Source of the DNA: Sphingomonas hylomeconis
GTDB taxonomy: Bacteria; Pseudomonadota; Alphaproteobacteria; Sphingomonadales; Sphingomonadaceae
Assembly: GCF_025370105.1 (NCBI RefSeq)
Contig: NZ_JANQBK010000001.1
Coordinates: forward strand, 62,001 to 126,000
Reading direction: 5' to 3'
Length of the DNA: 64,000 bases
The notes under the pieces were generated by a model. That model had not been told where the DNA came from and made no database searches. It saw only the letters and a program-made list of their open reading frames with translations. Shown here piece after piece: positions 1 to 9,694 of the stretch (its first letter is position 1; each line of letters starts with the position of its first letter). Both the position numbers and the translations under genes were made by a program.

Positions 1-1
1 C

Positions 2-406
2 TATCTCGGCATTCCGCATGTGCCGGGCGCGGGCGAGCTGGCGATCTTCTGTGGCGCGATCGTCGGCGCGGGGCTGGCCTTCCTGTGGTTCAATGCGCCG
101 CCGGCGGCGGTGTTCATGGGCGATACCGGGAGCCTGGCGCTGGGCGGCGCGCTGGGCGCGATCTCGGTCGTCGCGCATCACGAGATCGTGCTCGGGATCA
201 TCGGCGGGCTGTTCGTGATGGAGGCGCTCAGCGTCATCATCCAGGTGTTCTTCTACAAGCGCACCGGCCGCCGCGTGTTCAAGATGGCGCCGATCCACCA
301 TCATTTCGAACAGCTCGGCTGGGCCGAGGCGACCGTGGTGATCCGCTTCTGGATCATTGCCTTCGTGCTCGCGCTGGCCGGCTTGTCGACGTTGAAGCTG
401 CGGTGA
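2..406 (+). CDS. mraY: Phospho-N-acetylmuramoyl-pentapeptide transferase, C-terminal part
   Basis: This is the 3' end of mraY; the 5' part lies outside the window. The enzyme moves phospho-MurNAc-pentapeptide from UDP to undecaprenyl phosphate in the inner membrane, giving lipid I. The visible 134 residues carry the family motif [19 protein letters not shown], hydrophobic helices, and the [13 protein letters not shown] motif near the C-terminus, both diagnostic for MraY. The stop overlaps the GTG start of murD by four bases (GTGA), which fits translational coupling in the dcw cluster. The identification is secure; only the start is missing. Confidence 0.97.
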   Translation, partial: YLGIPHVPGAGELAIFCGAIVGAGLAFLWFNAPPAAVFMGDTGSLALGGALGAISVVAHHEIVLGIIGGLFVMEALSVIIQVFFYKRTGRRVFKMAPIHHHFEQLGWAEATVVIRFWIIAFVLALAGLSTLKLR

Positions 407-1809
407 TTACCTCGCCCCTCTGGCGCGGCAAGAGCTACGCTGTGCTGGGGCTGGCGCGCTCTGGTGCGGCGACCGTGCGCGCGTTGCTGGCGAGCGGGGC
501 GCGGGTCGTGGCGTGGGATGCGGATGCGGCAAAGCGCGATGCACTCCTCCCCGGCACGGGGAGGGGGACCAGCGAAGCTGGTGGAGGGGGTGTGTCGGCA
601 ACGCCCGCCTCGCTCGCGGCACCCCCCCTCCACCATTCGCCGGAAGAGGCGAATGGTCCCCCTCCCCGGAACGGGGAGGAGTTGCAGTTCGCCGATCCGG
701 AGACAATCGATCTAGCCGGCTTCGACGCGCTCGTCGTCTCGCCCGGCGTGCCGCTCAATCGCCACCCGATCGCCGCCAAGGCGCGCGCGGCGGGGGTGCC
801 GATCATTGGCGACATCGAATTGATCGCGCAGGCCCGTGCCTCGCTGCCGGCGCACAAGGTGGTCGGCGTGACCGGGACCAACGGCAAGTCGACCACGGTG
901 TCGCTGATCCACCACATCCTGCAGACCGCAGGCGTGTCGTCGCGGCTGGGCGGCAATATCGGCCTGCCGATCCTTGAGCAGGAACCGCTGCCCGAAGGCG
1001 GCGTGTATGTGCTCGAACTGTCGAGCTACCAGATCGATCTGACGCAAAGCCTCGATTGCGACGTGGGGGTGCTGCTCAACATCACGCCGGATCATCTCGA
1101 TCGGTATGATGGCTTCGAGGCGTATGCGGCATCCAAAGCTCGGTTGTTTGCGATGCAGTCGCCTAAGAGGTTGGCCATCGTAGACTATACGGCCGAAGCG
1201 GAACTCGATGTGCTCGACGAGGCCGAAGACCCCATCATCCAGTTCATCGCCGATGTCGTTACAGGCGAGACGGCGGATTGGCCGGCCCTGCGCGGGCCGC
1301 ACAACCTGCTGAACGCCAAGGCAGCGATCGCGGCGACGCGCCATCTCGGCGTGCCGGATGCGGTGATCGATGCGGCGCTGGCTAGCTTCACCGGCCTGCC
1401 GCATCGCATGGAGCGCGTCGGCACGATCGGCGGCGTGGCGTTCGTCAACGACAGCAAGGCGACCAACCCGGAATCGACTGCGCCAGCGCTGGCAGCGTTC
1501 CCGGGGATCCACTGGATCCTCGGCGGGCAGGCCAAGTCGGACGATCTCGACGCCTGCGCGCCGGCGTTCGATCATGTCGTGAAGGCCTATACGATCGGCG
1601 CCTCGGGGCCGAGCTTTGCGGCGATCCTCGCGCCGCACATGCCGGTCGAGCAGAGCGTCACGCTCGCCGCCGCCGTCGCCAGTGCCGCCGCCAATGCCAA
1701 GCCGGGCGAAACCGTGTTATTGTCCCCGGCCTGCGCGTCGTTCGACCAGTTTCGGGATTTCGAGGATCGCGGGAATCAGTTCCGTGCGCTTGTGGAGGCA
1801 TTGGCATGA
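403..1809 (+). CDS. murD: UDP-N-acetylmuramoylalanine--D-glutamate ligase with an in-frame repeat insertion
   Basis: MurD adds D-glutamate to UDP-MurNAc-L-Ala in the cytoplasm, using ATP. Residues 155-165 hold the Mur-ligase P-loop [10 protein letters not shown], and the substrate motif LSSYQIDLT and C-terminal [12 protein letters not shown] are present. I chose the GTG that overlaps the mraY stop, giving 468 residues, about 30 more than E. coli MurD. The extra length is at residues 48-93, in the N-terminal UDP-binding domain, and is encoded by a palindromic repeat with low-complexity Gly/Pro-rich translation. The reading frame stays open through it. No second murD is seen here, so the protein probably still works. 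The stop overlaps the ftsW start (ATGA). Confidence 0.96.
   Translation: MITSPLWRGKSYAVLGLARSGAATVRALLASGARVVAWDADAAKRDALLPGTGRGTSEAGGGGVSATPASLAAPPLHHSPEEANGPPPRNGEELQFADPETIDLAGFDALVVSPGVPLNRHPIAAKARAAGVPIIGDIELIAQARASLPAHKVVGVTGTNGKSTTVSLIHHILQTAGVSSRLGGNIGLPILEQEPLPEGGVYVLELSSYQIDLTQSLDCDVGVLLNITPDHLDRYDGFEAYAASKARLFAMQSPKRLAIVDYTAEAELDVLDEAEDPIIQFIADVVTGETADWPALRGPHNLLNAKAAIAATRHLGVPDAVIDAALASFTGLPHRMERVGTIGGVAFVNDSKATNPESTAPALAAFPGIHWILGGQAKSDDLDACAPAFDHVVKAYTIGASGPSFAAILAPHMPVEQSVTLAAAVASAAANAKPGETVLLSPACASFDQFRDFEDRGNQFRALVEALA
544..681. repeat. Paired palindromic element inserted in frame in murD
   Basis: Two inverted half-units face each other. Each outer end has a short hairpin (CTCCTCCCCGGCACGGGGAG on the left; the right end gives the same pattern on the other strand), followed by GGGGACCA, a small inner hairpin and GGTGGAGGGGG. 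The whole block reads through as part of MurD residues 48-93 with no stop and no frame change. A related unit lies between nagZ and scpA. This architecture resembles REPIN-type elements, and its in-gene position resembles Rickettsia palindromic elements. Confidence 0.85.
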
Positions 1810-3026
1810 CCGACCTGCGCGTGCAGCTCAAGACCGGCATCTGGACCCGGATGAAGGATCGCGGCGGGCGCGGCGACCGATCGGCGCTGGGCATGTGGTT
1901 CTGGGATATCGACCGGGTGCTGCTGCTGCTGGCGCTGCTGCTGATCGCGATCGGACTGGTCGCGGTCGGCGCTGCCTCGCCGGCGGCGGCGCAGCGCTAT
2001 TCCGACGACAAGCATCATATCGCGCCGCTTTATTATCTGTGGTGGCAATTGGGCTGGGTCGGCGTGTCGCTGCCCGTCCTGTTCGTCACCTCGATGCTGC
2101 CGGTGACGGCGGCGCGGCGCATGGCGCTGATCGGTGCGCTCGTCTGCCTCGTGCTGCTGATGGCGGTGCCGGTGATCGGCTTCGAGCGCAACGGCGCGAC
2201 CCGCTGGATCAATTTCGGCGTGTCCTCGATGCAGCCGTCGGAGTTCCTCAAGCCTTTCTTCATCGTCACGGTTGCGTGGCTGCTCTCGCTGCGCGCCAAG
2301 GACGCGCAATTGCCGGTGGTGTGGATCACCGGCGGGCTGACCGGCTTCGTCGCACTGCTGCTGATGCTGCAGCCCGATTTCGGGCAGACGGTGGTGTTCT
2401 GTTCGGTGTGGATCGCGCTGCTGATGATCTCGGGCACGCCGGTGCGCGTGATGATCGGGCTGATCGGCTGCGTGCCGGTGGCGCTGGTCGCGGCCTATCT
2501 GTTCTACGATACCGCGCGGGTGCGCATCGATGCGTTCCTGTTCCCGGGCACGGAGGGCGGATCGGACAATTTCCAGACCAACGCTGCCTATAACGCGATC
2601 ACCAATGGCGGCTGGCGCGGCACCGGCCCCGGCGGGGGCACGATGAAGTTCCGCCTGCCCGAGGGGCATACCGATTATATCTATTCGGTGATCGGCGAGG
2701 AATTCGGGCTGATCGCCTGCGCGGTCATCGCGATCCTGTTCCTGACCATCGTGGTGCGTGTGTTCGTCAAACTGCTCGACGAGCAGGACGAGTTTCGGTT
2801 GTACGCCGCGGCGGGGCTGGCGACGCAGTTCGGCGCGCAGGCGCTGATCAGCATGTGCGTCAATACCGGCATGGCGCCGAGCAAGGGCATGACGCTGCCG
2901 TTCATCAGCTATGGCGGCTCGTCGATGATCGCGCTCTCGATCGGGATGGGATTGCTGCTTGCATTCACGCGGCGAAACCCGTTCGTGTCGCGCTCCCCCT
3001 ATATCGCGCGGTGGAGCGGCGAATGA
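1806..3026 (+). CDS. ftsW: Lipid II glycosyltransferase of the SEDS family, FtsW
   Basis: FtsW polymerises septal peptidoglycan glycan strands with its partner PBP3 (FtsI) in the inner membrane. The 406-residue product has about ten hydrophobic helices. It carries SEDS signatures: RNGATRWINFGVSSMQPSE, LLMLQPDFGQTVVF, a long periplasmic loop with TDYIYSVIGEEFG, and NTGMAPSKGMTLPFISYGGS near the C-terminus. The cytoplasmic N-terminus of about 30 residues is basic. The ATG overlaps the murD stop (ATGA). FtsW is preferred over RodA because of its place between murD and murG. Confidence 0.96.
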   Translation: MTDLRVQLKTGIWTRMKDRGGRGDRSALGMWFWDIDRVLLLLALLLIAIGLVAVGAASPAAAQRYSDDKHHIAPLYYLWWQLGWVGVSLPVLFVTSMLPVTAARRMALIGALVCLVLLMAVPVIGFERNGATRWINFGVSSMQPSEFLKPFFIVTVAWLLSLRAKDAQLPVVWITGGLTGFVALLLMLQPDFGQTVVFCSVWIALLMISGTPVRVMIGLIGCVPVALVAAYLFYDTARVRIDAFLFPGTEGGSDNFQTNAAYNAITNGGWRGTGPGGGTMKFRLPEGHTDYIYSVIGEEFGLIACAVIAILFLTIVVRVFVKLLDEQDEFRLYAAAGLATQFGAQALISMCVNTGMAPSKGMTLPFISYGGSSMIALSIGMGLLLAFTRRNPFVSRSPYIARWSGE

Positions 3027-3036
3027 GGTTCGGTCA

Positions 3037-4197
3037 ATGAGTGGGCAGAAGCATTTCGTATTGGCGGCGGGCGGCACCGGCGGGCACATGGTGCCGGCCG
3101 CGGCGCTGGCTGCGGAACTGGGCAAGCGAGGGCATCACGTGTCGCTGATCAGCGACGCGCGCGGCGTGCGCTTCCCCGGCCTGTTCGATGGCGTGCAGAC
3201 GCATGTCCTGCCGGCCGGGCGGCTGGCCGGCGGGCCGATCGGCTGGGCCAAGGCGATGAAGGCGATGTTCGCCGGGCGCGCACTGGCGATCGAGCTCTAC
3301 AAGCATCAGAAGCCGGCGGCGGTGATCGGTTTCGGCGGCTACCCGGCATTGCCCGCTTTGCTCGCGGCGTTCAGCGCGGGCATCCCGACCGCGGTGCACG
3401 AGCAGAATGCGGTGCTCGGGCGCGTCAACCGGCTGGTGGCGGGGCGCGTGGATGCGATCGCAACTTCCTATGCCAACGTCCAGCGGCTGAAGGACAAGTA
3501 TCGCGGCAAGGCGCATCTCGTCGGCAATCCGGTGCGCGCCGAGGTGCTGGCGCTCCGGTCGCAGCCTTATCCGTTGCTCGAGGAAGACGGCATCTTCCGC
3601 GTGCTGGTGACCGGCGGCAGCCAGGGCGCGAGCATCCTGTCGCAGGTCGTGCCCGACGGCCTGTCGCTGCTGCCGGTGAGCTTCCGCCGCCGGCTGCAGG
3701 TGACGCATCAGGCGCGGATCGAGGATATCGATGCCGCGCGGACGAAATATGCCGAACTGTCGATCGCCGCGGAACTGGCGACCTATCTGCCCGACATGCC
3801 CGAGCAGCTGGCCTGGGCGCATCTGGTGATCGCGCGCGCCGGCGCCTCGACGCTGGCCGAGTTGACCGTCGCCGGGCGGCCGGCGATCCTCGTGCCGCTG
3901 CCCAGCGCGACCGACGATCACCAGACCGTCAACGCCAGGGAAATGACCGCGGCGGGCGGCGCGCGGACGATCGACCAGCGCAGCTTCACGCCGATCGAAC
4001 TGGCCAAGCAGATGCAGCGTCTCGGGCTCGATCCCGCCGCGCTGCAGAATGCCGCCGGGCGCGCGCGCAGCTGCGGCCGGCCCGATGCGGTGCGCGATCT
4101 GGCCGATCTGGTCGAAAGCCTCGACGCACCGCAGGGCGACATGCCGATCGGCCTCAACAAGCCGGTGAAGTTCGGCGACGCGGCGGCCTATGCGTGA
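3037..4197 (+). CDS. murG: UDP-GlcNAc:lipid I GlcNAc transferase MurG
   Basis: MurG adds GlcNAc to lipid I at the cytoplasmic membrane face, making lipid II. The N-terminal Gly-rich loop LAAGGTGGHMVPA (about residues 8-20), VIGFGGYPALPALLA, the acceptor-site motif HEQNAVLGRVNR, and the UDP-binding part VTGGSQGAS and RAGASTLAEL are all present. The length of 386 residues is slightly above the E. coli 355. I chose the ATG that begins MSGQKHF because an upstream start would extend into ftsW coding sequence without family support. The spacing to ftsW is 10 bases. Confidence 0.96.
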   Translation: MSGQKHFVLAAGGTGGHMVPAAALAAELGKRGHHVSLISDARGVRFPGLFDGVQTHVLPAGRLAGGPIGWAKAMKAMFAGRALAIELYKHQKPAAVIGFGGYPALPALLAAFSAGIPTAVHEQNAVLGRVNRLVAGRVDAIATSYANVQRLKDKYRGKAHLVGNPVRAEVLALRSQPYPLLEEDGIFRVLVTGGSQGASILSQVVPDGLSLLPVSFRRRLQVTHQARIEDIDAARTKYAELSIAAELATYLPDMPEQLAWAHLVIARAGASTLAELTVAGRPAILVPLPSATDDHQTVNAREMTAAGGARTIDQRSFTPIELAKQMQRLGLDPAALQNAAGRARSCGRPDAVRDLADLVESLDAPQGDMPIGLNKPVKFGDAAAYA

Positions 4198-4225
4198 TGA
4201 CATTGCACATGAAGGGTTCTGAAAC

Positions 4226-5629
4226 ATGAGGGGTGTCGCGACCGACATCGGTACGATCCATTTCGTCGGCATCGGCGGGATCGGCATGTCGGGCATCGCC
4301 GAGGTGATGAAGAATCTCGGCTATGACGTGCAAGGGTCCGACGTGGCCGAGGGCTATGTCGTGCAGGGCTTGCGCGACAAGGGCATCCGCGTGTCGATCG
4401 GTCATGCCGCGGAGAATATCGGCGAGGCGGCGGTGGTCGTTACTTCGACCGCAATCGTGCGCAGCAACCCGGAGGTCGAGGCGGCGCTGGAGAAGCGCGT
4501 GCCCGTGGTGCGGCGCGCGGAGATGCTGGCCGAGCTGATGCGGCTCAAATCCACCGTCGCGGTGGCGGGGACACACGGCAAGACCACGACGACGTCGATG
4601 ATCGCCGCGTTGCTCGATGCCGGCGGGGTCGATCCGACGGTGATCAATGGCGGGATCATCAATTCCTACGGCTCGAACGCGCGCCTTGGGGCGTCGGACT
4701 GGATGGTGGTCGAGGCGGACGAGAGCGACGGCAGCTTTCTGCGGCTGGACGGCACGATCGCGGTGGTGACCAATATCGATCCCGAGCATCTCGATCATTA
4801 CGGCAGCTTCGATGCGGTGAAGGACGCCTTCGTCGATTTCATCGAGAACGTGCCCTTCTACGGCGCGGCCCTGCTGTGCCTCGATCATCCCGAAGTGCAG
4901 GCGATCATCCCGCGCGTGCGCGATCGCCGCGTGGTGACCTATGGTTTTGCGGCGCAAGCCGATGTGCGCGGGGTCAACGTGACGCCGATCCCCGGCGGCA
5001 ACCGCTTCGAATGCCTGGTGCGCGCGCGCGACGGATCGGTGCGCTCGATCGAGGGCATCGAGATGCCGATGCCCGGCCGGCACAACGTGCAGAACGCGCT
5101 GGCGGCGATCGGCGTGGCGCTGGAAATGGGCATTCCGGACGAGACGATCCGCACCGGCTTCGCCAAGTTCGGCGGTGTGAAGCGGCGCTTCACCAAGGTT
5201 GGCGAGACCGGTGGGGTGACCGTGATCGATGATTACGGGCACCATCCGGTCGAGATCAAGGCTGTGCTGGCGGCGGCGCGCGAGGGCGTGGAAAACCGCG
5301 TGATCGCGGTGGTGCAGCCGCATCGCTACACGCGGCTGGGCAATCTGATGGAGGAGTTCCAGCAGGCGTTCAACGACGCCGACATGGTGCTGGTGACCCC
5401 GGTCTATGCTGCGGGCGAGGCGCCGATCGACGGCGTCGATGCGGCGGCCCTGGTCGAGGGATTGAAGCGGCGCGGGCATCGCTCGGCGGCGACGGTGGCG
5501 GATGCCGACGCGCTGGCCGGGGTGCTGGCCGAGGTGACGAAACCCGGGGACATGGTGGTGTGCCTGGGGGCCGGGGATATTACCAAGTGGGCGGCCGGGC
5601 TGGCCGCTGGCATCGAGGCCAAGCGGTGA
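4226..5629 (+). CDS. murC: UDP-N-acetylmuramate--L-alanine ligase
   Basis: MurC is the first Mur ligase and joins L-Ala to UDP-MurNAc with ATP in the cytoplasm. The 467-residue product shows the N-terminal nucleotide-sugar motif [18 protein letters not shown], the ATP P-loop [12 protein letters not shown] near residue 115, the EADESDGSF motif, and a C-terminal domain with [10 protein letters not shown] and VVQPHRYTR. The length is typical. It follows murG after 28 bases and is followed almost directly by murB. Confidence 0.97.
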   Translation: MRGVATDIGTIHFVGIGGIGMSGIAEVMKNLGYDVQGSDVAEGYVVQGLRDKGIRVSIGHAAENIGEAAVVVTSTAIVRSNPEVEAALEKRVPVVRRAEMLAELMRLKSTVAVAGTHGKTTTTSMIAALLDAGGVDPTVINGGIINSYGSNARLGASDWMVVEADESDGSFLRLDGTIAVVTNIDPEHLDHYGSFDAVKDAFVDFIENVPFYGAALLCLDHPEVQAIIPRVRDRRVVTYGFAAQADVRGVNVTPIPGGNRFECLVRARDGSVRSIEGIEMPMPGRHNVQNALAAIGVALEMGIPDETIRTGFAKFGGVKRRFTKVGETGGVTVIDDYGHHPVEIKAVLAAAREGVENRVIAVVQPHRYTRLGNLMEEFQQAFNDADMVLVTPVYAAGEAPIDGVDAAALVEGLKRRGHRSAATVADADALAGVLAEVTKPGDMVVCLGAGDITKWAAGLAAGIEAKR

Positions 5630-5649
5630 GTGGGGTTGCGCCAGCTGCT

Positions 5650-5671
5650 CCCCTCCCCTTCAGGGGAGGGG
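5650..5671. repeat. Short perfect palindrome at the murC-murB junction
   Basis: Two perfect 10-base arms, CCCCTCCCCT and AGGGGAGGGG, are separated by only two bases. The palindrome looks like one outer hairpin of the same repeat family as the murD insertion. It lies at or just before the start of murB, and its right arm is a strong purine-rich tract 9 bases before the GTG that best fits the MurB family start. Confidence 0.75.
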
Positions 5672-5680
5672 CTTAGCGTC

Positions 5681-6553
5681 GTGCGCGGCCGCCTCACCTC
5701 GAACGCGCCGCTCGCGCCGCTGGTCTGGTTCAAGTCCGGCGGCAATGCGCAGTGGCTGTTCGAGCCCAAGGACGTGGCCGATCTCACGGATTTCCTCGCC
5801 GCGCTCGATCCGGCCGTGCCGGTGATGGCGCTCGGCCTCGGCTCGAACATGATCGTGCGCGATGGCGGCGTGCCGGGCGTGGTCGTGCGGCTGGGCAAGC
5901 CGTTCGCCAAGGTCGCGGCGATCGATGCGACGACGCTGACCTGCGGCGGCGGAGCGAGCGGGATCCTGGTCTCGTCCACCGCGCGCGATGCGGGCATTAC
6001 GGGCGTGGAATTCCTGCGCTCGATCCCCGGCACGGTCGGCGGGTTCGTGCGGATGAACGGCGGCGCTTATGGCCGCGATACGAGCGAGATCCTGATCGAC
6101 TGCGACGTCGTGTTGCGCTCGGGCCAGCGCACGACGCTGACGGTCGACCGGCTCGGTTATACCTATCGCCACTCGACGCTGCCCGAGGGCTGTGTCGTGG
6201 TGAGCGCGACGTTCCGTGGCCACCCCGGTGAACCGGCGGCGATCCAGGCGGAGATGGACCGCATCGCCGCGGCGCGCGAGGCATCGCAGCCGCTGCGCTC
6301 GAAGACCGGCGGCTCGACGTTCAAGAATCCCGACGGGCACAAGGCGTGGCAGCTGGTCGATCAGGCCGGATGCCGGGGCTTGCGCCGCGGCGACGCGCAG
6401 GTCAGCGAGAAACATACCAATTTCCTGCTCAATCTCGGCAGCGCGACGAGCGCGGAGATCGAGCAACTGGGCGAAGACGTGCGCGCCAAGGTGCAGGCGC
6501 ATTCGGGGATCGAGCTGGAATGGGAAATCCAGCGCGTGGGAGTGATGAAGTGA
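5681..6553 (+). CDS. murB: UDP-N-acetylenolpyruvoylglucosamine reductase
   Basis: MurB is a FAD- and NADPH-dependent reductase that makes UDP-MurNAc. Family motifs include APLVWFKSGGNAQWLFEP, VMALGLGSNMIVRDGG (FAD binding), EFLRSIPGTVGGFVRMNGGAYG, and the C-terminal KTGGSTFKNPDG with its catalytic Ser, plus a final substrate Glu region. Two starts are possible. GTG 5681 begins at VRGRLT, where MurB homologues normally align, and has an AGGGGAGGGG tract upstream. GTG 5630 directly follows the murC stop and would add 17 residues encoded by the palindrome. I favour 5681. The GTG that overlaps the murC stop runs into a stop inside the repeat. Confidence 0.93.
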   Translation: MRGRLTSNAPLAPLVWFKSGGNAQWLFEPKDVADLTDFLAALDPAVPVMALGLGSNMIVRDGGVPGVVVRLGKPFAKVAAIDATTLTCGGGASGILVSSTARDAGITGVEFLRSIPGTVGGFVRMNGGAYGRDTSEILIDCDVVLRSGQRTTLTVDRLGYTYRHSTLPEGCVVVSATFRGHPGEPAAIQAEMDRIAAAREASQPLRSKTGGSTFKNPDGHKAWQLVDQAGCRGLRRGDAQVSEKHTNFLLNLGSATSAEIEQLGEDVRAKVQAHSGIELEWEIQRVGVMK

Positions 6554-7485
6554 ACAGTCTCCACATCGCCGTATTGATGGGCGGACCCTCGGCCGAGCGC
6601 GAGGTGTCGCTGCTGTCAGGTGCCGGCGTCGCTCGGGCGCTGGAATCGCTGGGTCACCTCGTGACGCGGATCGATATGGGGCGCGACGTTGCCGCCAGGC
6701 TGGCCGAAGCGGCGCCGGATGTGGTGTTCAACGCGCTGCACGGCACGCCGGGCGAGGACGGATCGGTGCAGGGCATGCTCGATCTGATGGGGCTGCGCTA
6801 TACGCATTCCGGCATGATCACGTCGGTGATCGCGATCGACAAGGTGCTGACCAAGCAGGCGCTGGTGCCGCATGGCATCCCGATGCCGGGCGGGCGGATC
6901 GTCAAGAGCGAGACCTTGCACGACGGCGATCCGCTGCCGCGGCCGTACGTGCTGAAGCCGGTCAACGAGGGCTCGTCGGTCGGCGTCGCGATCGTCACCC
7001 ATGACGGCAATTACGGCAACCCGATCGCGCCGGGCGCCGAGGGGCCGTGGCAGGAATTCGACGAACTGCTCGCCGAGCCGTTCATCCGCGGGCGCGAATT
7101 GACCACCGCGGTGCTCGGCGACTGGCCGATGGGGGTCACCGAACTCAAGCCCAAGAGCGGCTTTTACGATTACGATTCCAAATATACCGACGGCATGACC
7201 GAGCATGTCTATCCAGCCGATATCCCTGACGAAATCACTCAGGCGTGCAAGGCGCTGGCGCTGAAATCGCACCGGCTGCTCGGCTGCAAGGGCTGCTCGC
7301 GCTCCGACTTCCGCTGGGATGACGAACGCGGCGTGGATGGGCTGTTCCTGCTCGAGGTCAACACGCAGCCGGGGATGACCGCGCTCAGCCTGGTGCCCGA
7401 ACAGGCGCGGCACAACGGCATGAGCTATCCCGAACTGGTCCAGCGGATCGTCGATGAAGCGATGAAGGGGGAGGCGCTCCTGTGA
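6550..7485 (+). CDS. ddl: D-alanine--D-alanine ligase
   Basis: Ddl condenses two D-Ala residues with ATP for the peptidoglycan pentapeptide. The 311-residue ATP-grasp protein has the N-terminal VLMGGPSAEREVSLLSG motif, FNALHGTPGEDGSVQGMLD, RPYVLKPVNEGSSVGV, and LLEVNTQPGMTALSLVPEQA near the C-terminus. The GTG start overlaps the murB stop (GTGA) and gives the usual DdlB length. It is placed between murB and ftsQ as in other alphaproteobacterial dcw clusters. Confidence 0.96.
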   Translation: MNSLHIAVLMGGPSAEREVSLLSGAGVARALESLGHLVTRIDMGRDVAARLAEAAPDVVFNALHGTPGEDGSVQGMLDLMGLRYTHSGMITSVIAIDKVLTKQALVPHGIPMPGGRIVKSETLHDGDPLPRPYVLKPVNEGSSVGVAIVTHDGNYGNPIAPGAEGPWQEFDELLAEPFIRGRELTTAVLGDWPMGVTELKPKSGFYDYDSKYTDGMTEHVYPADIPDEITQACKALALKSHRLLGCKGCSRSDFRWDDERGVDGLFLLEVNTQPGMTALSLVPEQARHNGMSYPELVQRIVDEAMKGEALL

Positions 7486-8426
7486 GCAGCCGCACCCTGA
7501 AGCGCAGTCCGGCACGGCGCCCGGTGCAGAAGCGCAAGGTGCAGCGCGTGTCGATGATCGACCGGATGATCGCCGCGCTGCCGATCAGCGAGGCGACGCT
7601 GCACCGCGTGGCGACCTGGACGATCACCGGCGCGGTGATCGCGGGGCTGGGCACGATGGCGGTATGGGCTGGCGTGCCCGCCGCGATCGGTACGGCGATG
7701 GCCGAGGGCGTCGGTCGCGCCGGCTTCCGCGTCGACAAGATCGAGCTGACCGGGCTGGCACGGATGGACCGCATGTCGGTCTATGCCGTCGCGCTCGACC
7801 AGCAGTCGCGCGCCATGCCGCTGGTGCGGCTGGAGGACGTGCGCGCCAAATTGCTGCAATATGGCTGGGTGCAGGACGCGCATGTCTCGCGCCGGCTGCC
7901 CGACACGCTGCTCGTCCATATCGTCGAGCGCAAGCCGACCGCGGTGTGGCAGGACAAGGGGCAATTGTCGCTGATCGGCTCGGACGGCGTGTGGCTGGAG
8001 CCGGTGCGCGCCGATGCGATGCCCGATCTGCCGCTGGTCATCGGGCCGGGCGCGAACATGCAGGAAGCGGCATATCAGAAGCTGCTCGGCGCGGCGCCGG
8101 CGTTGCGGCCGATCGTCAAGGCGGCGACCTGGGTCGGCAACCGGCGCTGGAACCTGACCTTCGAGAGCGGCGAGACGCTGGCGCTGCCCGAGGGCGACAA
8201 GGCGGCCGCGGCGGCGCTGACCAAGTTCGCGCAGCTGGACGGGGTGAAGCCGTTGCTCGGCAAGGGCTGGCTGCGCTTCGACATGCGCGATCCGAGCAAG
8301 CTCGTCGCGCGCAAGCCGGGCGAGAGCGCGGGCCGCGCGATCACCGATCCGAACGACGCGGGGGCGGCGGCAAAACCCGCGGCGATCGAAGCGAAGAAGC
8401 GTGTTAGCGTGGCGGGGCAGGGGTAG
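7482..8426 (+). CDS. ftsQ: Cell division protein FtsQ
   Basis: FtsQ is a bitopic inner-membrane protein that bridges early and late divisome components. The 314-residue product has a basic cytoplasmic N-terminus, one membrane helix around residues 45-70, a POTRA-like region (FRVDKIELTGLARMD onward) and a beta domain with LRFDMRDPSKLVARKP near the C-terminus. The GTG start overlaps the ddl stop (GTGA), with GGGGGAG a few bases upstream. The identity rests on domain order and position before ftsA, since FtsQ is poorly conserved in sequence. Confidence 0.94.
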   Translation: MSSRTLKRSPARRPVQKRKVQRVSMIDRMIAALPISEATLHRVATWTITGAVIAGLGTMAVWAGVPAAIGTAMAEGVGRAGFRVDKIELTGLARMDRMSVYAVALDQQSRAMPLVRLEDVRAKLLQYGWVQDAHVSRRLPDTLLVHIVERKPTAVWQDKGQLSLIGSDGVWLEPVRADAMPDLPLVIGPGANMQEAAYQKLLGAAPALRPIVKAATWVGNRRWNLTFESGETLALPEGDKAAAAALTKFAQLDGVKPLLGKGWLRFDMRDPSKLVARKPGESAGRAITDPNDAGAAAKPAAIEAKKRVSVAGQG

Positions 8427-8431
8427 AGATC

Positions 8432-9694
8432 ATGGCGAAAGTAGCACCAGAGGGATTGATCACGGCGCTCGATATCGGGTCGTCCAAGGTATCGGCGATG
8501 ATCGCGCAGAAGGGCGATGGCGGCGAGCTGATCGTGCTCGGCACCGGGCAGCGCGAGAGCCGCGGCGTCAAGCGCGGCTATATCGCCGATGCCGATGCGA
8601 CCGAGGCGGCGGTACGCGAGGCGGTCGAGCAGGCCGAGCGGATCGCCGGCGTGAATATCCAGAACGTGTGGGTGAGCTTTTCGGCCGGGGGGCTGGTCAG
8701 CGACGTCGCGTCGATCGAATTCGAGCTCGGCGGGCACCGGGTGGAGCAATCGGACATCGATGCGCTGCTCCATGCCGGGCGGGAATCGATCGACCCCGCG
8801 GGCCGCATGGTGCTGCATGCGCAGCCGGCGCTGTACACGCTCGACGGGCTGACCGGGGTGAAGAAGCCGCTCGGCCTGCACGCCGATCGGCTGGGCGTGC
8901 ACATCCATGTCGTCGCCGCCGATGGATCGCCGGTGCGCAATCTCGGCCTTTGCGTCGCCAATGCGCATCTCGAGGTGAAATCGATCATCGCCGCGCCGGT
9001 CGCAACCGGCATGGCGTGCCTCAGCGACGAAGAGCGCGAACTGGGCGTCGCCCTGGTCGAGATGGGGGCGGGGATCACCAATGTGTCGCTGTTCGCTGGC
9101 GGGATGCTGGTCGGGCTGACCTCGATCCCGTTCGGCGCGCAGGACATTACCGACGATATCGCCAGCGCGTTCGGCACCAGCCGGGCGCAGGCCGAGCGGA
9201 TGAAATGCTTCTACGGATCGGCCAATGCGAGCCCACGCGACAATCACGACATGATCGACGTCGCGCCGTTGAGCGCGGAGGACGGGCAGGGCGACGGCAC
9301 GCGCATCACCCGCGCGCAGCTGATCGCGGTGATCCGCCAGCGGCTCGATCACCTGATCGGCGAAGTGCAGAAGGCGCTGACCGAATTGAAATTTTCCGGG
9401 CCGGTCGGGCGGCAGGTGGTGCTGACCGGCGGTGGCGCGGAATTGAAGGGCGTGGCGGATTATGCGCAGCAGGCGCTGGGCCGGTCGGTCCGCGTCGGGC
9501 GGCCGCGCGGACTGACCGCCCTGCCCGAGGCGCATTCCGGGCCGGCCTTCGCCACGCTGGCGGGTCTGGCCTTTTACGCGGCGTCCGATCCGGTCGATCT
9601 GCGCTCGCTCGCGGGCAAGCACCAGACGGTGCACCGGCCCAAGGGGTTCGGCGTGATCCGGCGGTTGATCGCGATGGCCCGAGCGAATTATTGA
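8432..9694 (+). CDS. ftsA: Cell division ATPase FtsA
   Basis: FtsA is an actin-like ATPase that tethers FtsZ to the membrane. The 420 residues include the phosphate-1 motif ITALDIGSSKVSAMI, an SHS2 insert (RGVKRGYIADADATEAAVREA), the GAGITNVSLFAGG phosphate-2 region, and VVLTGGGAELKGVADYA in the adenosine motif. The C-terminus GVIRRLIAMARANY is a likely amphipathic membrane-targeting helix. The ATG lies five bases after the ftsQ stop. Confidence 0.97.
   Translation: MAKVAPEGLITALDIGSSKVSAMIAQKGDGGELIVLGTGQRESRGVKRGYIADADATEAAVREAVEQAERIAGVNIQNVWVSFSAGGLVSDVASIEFELGGHRVEQSDIDALLHAGRESIDPAGRMVLHAQPALYTLDGLTGVKKPLGLHADRLGVHIHVVAADGSPVRNLGLCVANAHLEVKSIIAAPVATGMACLSDEERELGVALVEMGAGITNVSLFAGGMLVGLTSIPFGAQDITDDIASAFGTSRAQAERMKCFYGSANASPRDNHDMIDVAPLSAEDGQGDGTRITRAQLIAVIRQRLDHLIGEVQKALTELKFSGPVGRQVVLTGGGAELKGVADYAQQALGRSVRVGRPRGLTALPEAHSGPAFATLAGLAFYAASDPVDLRSLAGKHQTVHRPKGFGVIRRLIAMARANY

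Noticed and set aside
1776..3125. Long minus-strand open frame opposite ftsW
   Set aside because: The product is an Arg/His/Gln-rich shadow without motifs; ftsW on the plus strand is certain.
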